Shown piece after piece: positions 60,198 through 64,000 of a DNA stretch of 64,000 bases. The position numbers and the translations under genes are program-made. Positions within the stretch are counted from its first letter, which is position 1, and each line of letters starts with the position of its first letter. Source of the stretch: Streptomyces sp. Root431 (GTDB lineage: Bacteria; Actinomycetota; Actinomycetes; Streptomycetales; Streptomycetaceae); NCBI RefSeq assembly GCF_001426585.1, contig NZ_LMEI01000013.1, positions 62,227 to 126,226 of the forward strand, in the 5' to 3' direction. The notes under the pieces were generated by a model. It searched no databases. It had not been told where the DNA came from and saw nothing but the letters and a program-made list of their open reading frames with translations.

Positions 60198-62927
60198 TCA
60201 GCCGACCCGGACCCCGTCGGTCCCCACTACCGCTCCCGCACCCGCCCCATGCCCCCCGCACGGGGTGAGTTCGCGGCCCCGGGAGAGGGGGTCGCAGGCG
60301 GGTCGCGCGGCGCCGTCCTCCTGGTGTGCGGCGCCGATGCGGCGCAGGGCCAGGGCCTGCCCCTCGGGCCAGTGGGCCTGGCGCGCGAGCTCCAGCGCGC
60401 TGCCGAAGAGTTCCATGGCCTGCGCGGTGTTCCCCAGGACCCAGTGGCATTCGGCGCGCCGCAGCTGGGCGGCGGCCTGGGCCCGCAGCTCACCGTCGGC
60501 GACGGCGGCGAACAGGCTGGCGGTGGCGACCTTGAGGCAGTCGCCCGTGTACATCCCCGCCGAGAGGTAGTCGTGCAGGCTCTCCGCGAGCCGCCAGGCG
60601 AGGGCGGTGAAGCCGACGCCGGACGCCTGGAGGACGGCGCCGGCCAGGTTCTCCCGCTCGCTGTCCAGCCACGCCGCGGCCTGCCCCCGGTCGGCGAAGA
60701 CCAGCGGGCCCGAGGGCTCCGCACCACCGGTGCCCGACTCGACCGGGTAGAGCAGCCGGGCCGCCGCGTCGGTGTGGTGGAGGTACCAGTCGAAGAGCCG
60801 CTGCCGGGCGGCGTGGGCCTCGTCCCTGCTGACGAGCTCGCGGCCGTACGAGCGCAGCAGGTCGTGCAGCCCGAAGCGGCCGGCGGCCCGTTCCCGTACG
60901 AGATGGGCGTTGGTGAGGGTCACGAGCAGTCGGGCCGATTCGGCGGCGGACGAGTCCGCGAGGGCCGCGGCGCCGTCGACGGTGACGTCCGGGCCGGGTA
61001 TGAGGCTGAGGAGCCGGAACATCCGCTGGGCCGCGGCGGGGAGTTCGCGGTACGAGAGGTCGAAGGCGGCCCGCACGGTCGAGCGGCGGTCCCCTTCGAT
61101 GCGGAGCCGGCTGAGCATGTCGTCACCGGCTAACTCGGCGCAGTAGTCGGCGATTCCGGCGTCGCGGGCGAGCAGGTTGGCGCCGGCGATCCGGATGGCG
61201 AGCGGCAGGCCGCCGCAGACCCGTACGAGCCTGCGGGCCGCTTCCTCCTCGGCCGCGACGCGGCTCTCGCCGATGGTGCTGCCGAGGAGCTGCCGGGCCT
61301 CGTCCGGGTCGAGGACGTCGAGGACGAGCTGGCGGGCGCCGTCGCTCGCGACGAGGCCGGCGAGCCGGCTGCGGCTGGTGATCACCACGGCGCAGCCCTG
61401 GGCGCCGGGGATGAGGGGCCTGACCTGTTCGGCGTCGCGGGCGTTGTCGAGCACGATCAGCATCTGCTTGTCGGCGAGCAGCGTGCGGTACAGCGCGGCG
61501 GCCTCGTCCTCGTCGACGGGGAGCTGGTCGGGCGGGGCGCCGAGCGCGCGGAGGAACTGGGCCAGGACGTCGCCGGGGCGGAGGGTCGGGAGCGGGGAGT
61601 GGCCGCGCAGGTCGACGAACAGCTGGCCGTCCTCGAAGTGTTCGCGCCGTGCGTGGGCCCAGTGCTTGGCGAGGGCCGTCTTGCCGACGCCGGGGGCGCC
61701 GACGACGGCCACCATGTGCGAGCGCCGGGCGGGGTCGGGCGAGACGAGGGCGTCCAGCTCCCGCATCTGCCGTCTCCGGCCGACGTACGAGCCCGCTCTG
61801 GCGGGCAGTTGGGCGGGGAGCGGTCCGGTGGGCGCCGGGCGCTCGGCCGGTGCGGGGTGGTCGGGGCGCTGTGCGAGGGGGAGTTGCTGGCGCAGCACGC
61901 GGAGCTGGGCGTCGCGGACCTCGGCGCTGGGCGCGATGCCCAGCTCGTCGTCGAGCCGGTCGCGGAGGCGGTTGAACACGTTGAGGGCGGCGGCCTGTTC
62001 GCCGCAGCTGGCGAGGGTGAGGATGAGCCGGGCGTGCAGGCCTTCGTGGAGCGGTTCGGCGTTGACCATGTCCCACAGGAGCGGGACGGTCTCCTCGGGG
62101 CGGCCGAGGAGGAGCGCCGTGTCGGCGTGCAGCAGCACGGCCGCGACGCGCCGCTCGTTGGCCACGACGGCGGCGGGGTGCTGGCGCAGCACGGGGTCGG
62201 CGTCGGCGAGCACGGGACCGCGCCACCACTGGAGAGCCCGGGTCAGCGACTCGTACGCGGCGGCCGGGTCGGGCGCGCGGAGCAGGCGCTTCGCCTCGCC
62301 GAGCAGCTCGTCGAAGTGGCCGAGGTCGATCTGGTTCCGGGAGGCCTTCAGGAGGTAGCCGGTGGGCGTGCGGACGACGGTGGGCGGCGGGACGGTGCGG
62401 AGCCCGCCCTGCTCGAGGAGCCGGCGGACCTGGCTGACGTAGGTGTGGATGAGGCTCTGGTGGGAGCTGGGCGGCCCGGACGGCCAGAGGGTGTCGGTGA
62501 TCTCCTGCTGGGTGGAGGGTTCGGGGTGCTTGAGCGCGAGGAGTCCGAGGAGGCGGCGCAGCATGGGGCTGGTGACGGGGACGGGGGTCTGGCCGCGCTG
62601 GAGGGAGAGCGGGCCGAGGATCAGCAGGCGCGGCCGGCCGGCGTCGCGCGGCGGCCCGGTGCGGGCGGCGGTCACCAGGTCCGTCAGCTCCCCGCCGGTC
62701 AGCCCGAGCGCGTCGGCCAGGCGCTGGAGGGTGCGCGACTGGGGCCGTTGGACCCGGCCGCGCTCGATGTCGCGCAGGGCTCTGGTACTGATCCCGGCCC
62801 GCGCCGCGGCCACCTCCTGGCTCAGCCCGGCCCGTCTGCGAAACGCCTGCAGCCGTGCGCCGAACGGACCGGCCTCGCCTGCCGGACCTCCCCGGGGAAG
62901 CCCCGTGGCCGCCGTCCTCTCTGACAT
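60198..62927 (-). CDS. XRE-SARP-NB-ARC activator, TTA-containing
   Basis: A 909-residue regulator. In order: XRE HTH (24-80, RRAGLSQEVAAARAGISTRALRDIERGR), SARP winged helix (98-195), bacterial transcriptional activation domain (203-345), NB-ARC with P-loop GAPGVGKT (410-417) and IVLDNARDAEQV, and helical repeats. The C-terminus stops within TPR-like helices and ends in a Gly-rich tail, so it may be truncated. Codon 599 (61131-61133) is TTA. ATG 62927 follows GAGGGGG. AfsR/SARP proteins activate secondary metabolism clusters. Confidence 0.92.
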   Translation of the reverse strand: MSERTAATGLPRGGPAGEAGPFGARLQAFRRRAGLSQEVAAARAGISTRALRDIERGRVQRPQSRTLQRLADALGLTGGELTDLVTAARTGPPRDAGRPRLLILGPLSLQRGQTPVPVTSPMLRRLLGLLALKHPEPSTQQEITDTLWPSGPPSSHQSLIHTYVSQVRRLLEQGGLRTVPPPTVVRTPTGYLLKASRNQIDLGHFDELLGEAKRLLRAPDPAAAYESLTRALQWWRGPVLADADPVLRQHPAAVVANERRVAAVLLHADTALLLGRPEETVPLLWDMVNAEPLHEGLHARLILTLASCGEQAAALNVFNRLRDRLDDELGIAPSAEVRDAQLRVLRQQLPLAQRPDHPAPAERPAPTGPLPAQLPARAGSYVGRRRQMRELDALVSPDPARRSHMVAVVGAPGVGKTALAKHWAHARREHFEDGQLFVDLRGHSPLPTLRPGDVLAQFLRALGAPPDQLPVDEDEAAALYRTLLADKQMLIVLDNARDAEQVRPLIPGAQGCAVVITSRSRLAGLVASDGARQLVLDVLDPDEARQLLGSTIGESRVAAEEEAARRLVRVCGGLPLAIRIAGANLLARDAGIADYCAELAGDDMLSRLRIEGDRRSTVRAAFDLSYRELPAAAQRMFRLLSLIPGPDVTVDGAAALADSSAAESARLLVTLTNAHLVRERAAGRFGLHDLLRSYGRELVSRDEAHAARQRLFDWYLHHTDAAARLLYPVESGTGGAEPSGPLVFADRGQAAAWLDSERENLAGAVLQASGVGFTALAWRLAESLHDYLSAGMYTGDCLKVATASLFAAVADGELRAQAAAQLRRAECHWVLGNTAQAMELFGSALELARQAHWPEGQALALRRIGAAHQEDGAARPACDPLSRGRELTPCGGHGAGAGAVVGTDGVRVG

Positions 62928-63104
62928 GGCATCCCCCTCATCCGATGACCGCGACCTGTCGATCATGACCGGGGCGGCGTTGCGGGCGTGCGTGGCCGAC
63001 TCTGCAGAGGCTTCGTCAATCGATCAGTTTGGACTAGACCAATGAGCCAAGCAAGGGGCCCTGACACCGGCCCGGGGGTCACAGCCGCACCCGGGCATGA
63101 AAAA

Positions 63105-63135
63105 ACCCCAGGTCACGGCGAGTGAGTCCTGGGGT
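63105..63135 (-). terminator. intrinsic terminator of a former tRNA gene
   Basis: Stem ACCCCAGG (63105-63112) pairs with CCTGGGGT (63128-63135); read on the minus strand it is followed by a T-run (63100-63105 complement). It lies 7 bases beyond the tRNA 3' fragment, as expected for the native terminator. Confidence 0.8.
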
Positions 63136-63142
63136 AATTCCG

Positions 63143-63184
63143 AGCCGCCTTCGGGATTCGAACCCGAGACCTACGCATTACGAG
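63143..63184 (-). tRNA. 3' half of tRNA-Thr (CGT), likely attachment site
   Basis: On the minus strand the sequence reads anticodon loop CTCGTAA (anticodon CGT, 63180-63182), TGCGT stem arm, then the T arm with GGTTCGAATCCC and acceptor arm AGGCGGC plus discriminator T. The 5' half (acceptor GCCGCCT, D arm and ACGCA stem arm) is missing: bases before the loop read GGGGC. This is the remnant expected where an element has integrated in a tRNA gene, with chromosome on the low-coordinate side. Confidence 0.8.
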
Positions 63185-63522
63185 GCCCCACAAGATCATC
63201 CCAGCTGGTGCCGGGCGATGCCGCCGAATCCAGTCTCCCAAGGTCAGCGAAGGTCCGGCTCGGCCCCGCGTGACGCCCAGTCCAACCCATGCCGTCCCGT
63301 CCGCTCACGCACCGCTCACGCACCGCTCACGCACCGCCCACGCACGAGATCAACCTCCGAGGGTGGAGATACACGGGGTGACCGGCACGCCAATCCACTG
63401 ATCACTGTTCACAGCGCTCGGCCACCGCGCGCTCCGAGCTCCACGCCGCAAACGCAAAACGATATCACAATAGCTCACCGACTGATATCATTTGGCCTGT
63501 CTGAGCACTCAAGGAGGCCCGC
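63185..63522. other. 338-base region between att remnant and vapB
   Basis: Contains four 11-base direct repeats of CGCTCACGCAC type near 63300-63345, then an AT-richer stretch (63445-63500) with a promoter-like and operator-like region. No gene is apparent; this is the presumed first part of the integrated DNA. Confidence 0.6.
63461..63490 (+). promoter_or_regulatory. VapBC operator candidate
   Basis: GATATC (63461-63466) and TGATATCA (63483-63490) are two palindromes separated by 16 bases, 32 bases before vapB. Antitoxins of this class bind such sites with the toxin to repress their own operon. Confidence 0.6.
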
Positions 63523-63765
63523 ATGGCCAGGACAGTCATCGACCTCAACGAAACCATGGTTGCCGAGGCCATGCGCATCTTCGGCACCAAGACGAAGGCC
63601 CAGGCCGTGCGACTCGCCATGGAGGACGCCGTTAAGCGTCATCTGCGGCAAGAGGGCTTCGATGCCATGGACGCCGGCGAGCTCGACTTCAGCGAGATCA
63701 TCGAAACCACGGGTCCCCGCAACGCCGATGGAACTCTCAAGCGCGATGGCGGCCGGGCTGCCTGA
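63523..63765 (+). CDS. vapB: VapB-type antitoxin
   Basis: An 80-residue antitoxin. The N-terminal ribbon-helix-helix (ARTVIDLNETMVAEAMRIFGTKTKAQAVRLAMEDAVKRHLRQE) binds DNA and the C-terminus should block the toxin active site. AAGGAGG precedes ATG 63523. It overlaps the toxin start by one base (TGATG). Confidence 0.9.
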   Translation: MARTVIDLNETMVAEAMRIFGTKTKAQAVRLAMEDAVKRHLRQEGFDAMDAGELDFSEIIETTGPRNADGTLKRDGGRAA

Positions 63766-64000
63766 TGCAGGACCGCTACCTGATCGACAAGTCCGCTCTC
63801 GCCCGCTGGACGAAACCCGGCGTCAGGCATGTACTCAAACCGCTTCACGAGCGCTGTCTGCTTGCCGTCTGCCAGCCCACTGAATACGAGATGATCCACT
63901 CGGCCCGGGATAGCGCAGAGGCAACACGCATCAGCACTTGGCTCCGCGCCTTCGACTACGTGCACAGCACCAGCGACACCTTCGCCCGCGCGTTGGAGGT
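63765..64000 (+). CDS. vapC: VapC-type PIN-domain toxin, 3' end outside window
   Basis: A PIN-domain ribonuclease, 78 residues visible. YLIDKSALARW holds the first catalytic Asp and CQPTEYEMIHSARD the conserved Glu. VapC toxins cut tRNA or rRNA when VapB is lost. Such pairs stabilise mobile elements, which fits the att remnant just before. Confidence 0.88.
   Translation, partial: MQDRYLIDKSALARWTKPGVRHVLKPLHERCLLAVCQPTEYEMIHSARDSAEATRISTWLRAFDYVHSTSDTFARALE

Noticed and set aside
47851..62927. Assignment of the cluster to a valanimycin, azoxymycin or triacsin type pathway
   Set aside because: Only single shared enzyme classes (N-oxygenase, carrier proteins); the defining genes of those pathways are not visible.

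Overview
The window is high-GC actinobacterial chromosome, most likely Streptomyces. Coding regions show strong third-position G/C bias and GTG/TTG starts are frequent. There is a TipA-type regulator, a BTAD/NB-ARC SARP regulator, a trio of XRE-DUF5753, HATPase and DUF397 genes, several SigE-type sigma factors, and TTA codons confined to regulatory genes.

Layout. 1-10.2 kb is conserved core: folK (5' end missing), two small membrane proteins, a frameshifted stand-alone Hint/LAGLIDADG homing-endonuclease gene, then folE, ftsH, hpt, tilS, a DUF2342 metalloprotease and dacB, all on the minus strand. 10.3-14 kb carries ppa, a Thr/Ser exporter, dedA and a YbjQ protein; a 203-bp MITE-like element sits against the dedA stop codon. 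14-17.7 kb holds a TipA-like regulator divergent from a ClC channel plus glutamate decarboxylase pair, a plausible acid-stress module. 17.7-25.8 kb has a lipoprotein, a PadR-controlled ABC exporter with three matching operators, DinB, an aldehyde dehydrogenase and the XRE/HATPase/DUF397 set. 26-28.4 kb is a zinc-starvation locus: two divergent arms with zinc-free L31, L33, L28 and S14 paralogues and a CobW-like protein around a Zur-box-like palindrome.

28.4-47.8 kb is mixed: two paralogous secreted/anchored proteins around a TTA-containing sigma factor, an FUSC-type exporter, a G-rich repeat array, a DUF2786/HxlR pair with a divergent NmrA reductase, a MacB-like ABC system, GNAT, a quinone oxidoreductase, a kinase-like/LuxR fusion, a family A DNA polymerase, a sigma/membrane-protein pair, an ECF41-like sigma factor and a PNPOx-like protein.

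47.9-62.9 kb is a compact natural-product locus that I do not recognise as a characterised cluster. It has an Sfp-type PPTase, an MFS exporter, a NodB deacetylase with an extra N-terminal domain, a free condensation-like enzyme, a ketosynthase-like protein without an evident active-site Cys, two acyl carrier proteins, a KAS III-like enzyme, a methyltransferase, an AcpS-type PPTase, a class II tRNA-synthetase-like amino acid:carrier-protein ligase and an AurF-type diiron N-oxygenase. Most of these genes overlap by 1-4 bases. Upstream are a PNPOx/TrmB-LuxR bicistron and an XRE-SARP-NB-ARC activator; both regulators contain a TTA codon, so the locus is probably bldA-dependent. Inferred logic: an amino acid is loaded on a carrier protein, its amine may be oxidised by the diiron enzyme, and the product is extended, condensed, methylated and exported.

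63.1-64 kb: the 3' half of a tRNA-Thr(CGT) gene with its terminator marks a likely attachment site. Beyond it lies DNA carrying a vapBC-type toxin-antitoxin pair, probably the edge of an integrated element continuing past the window.
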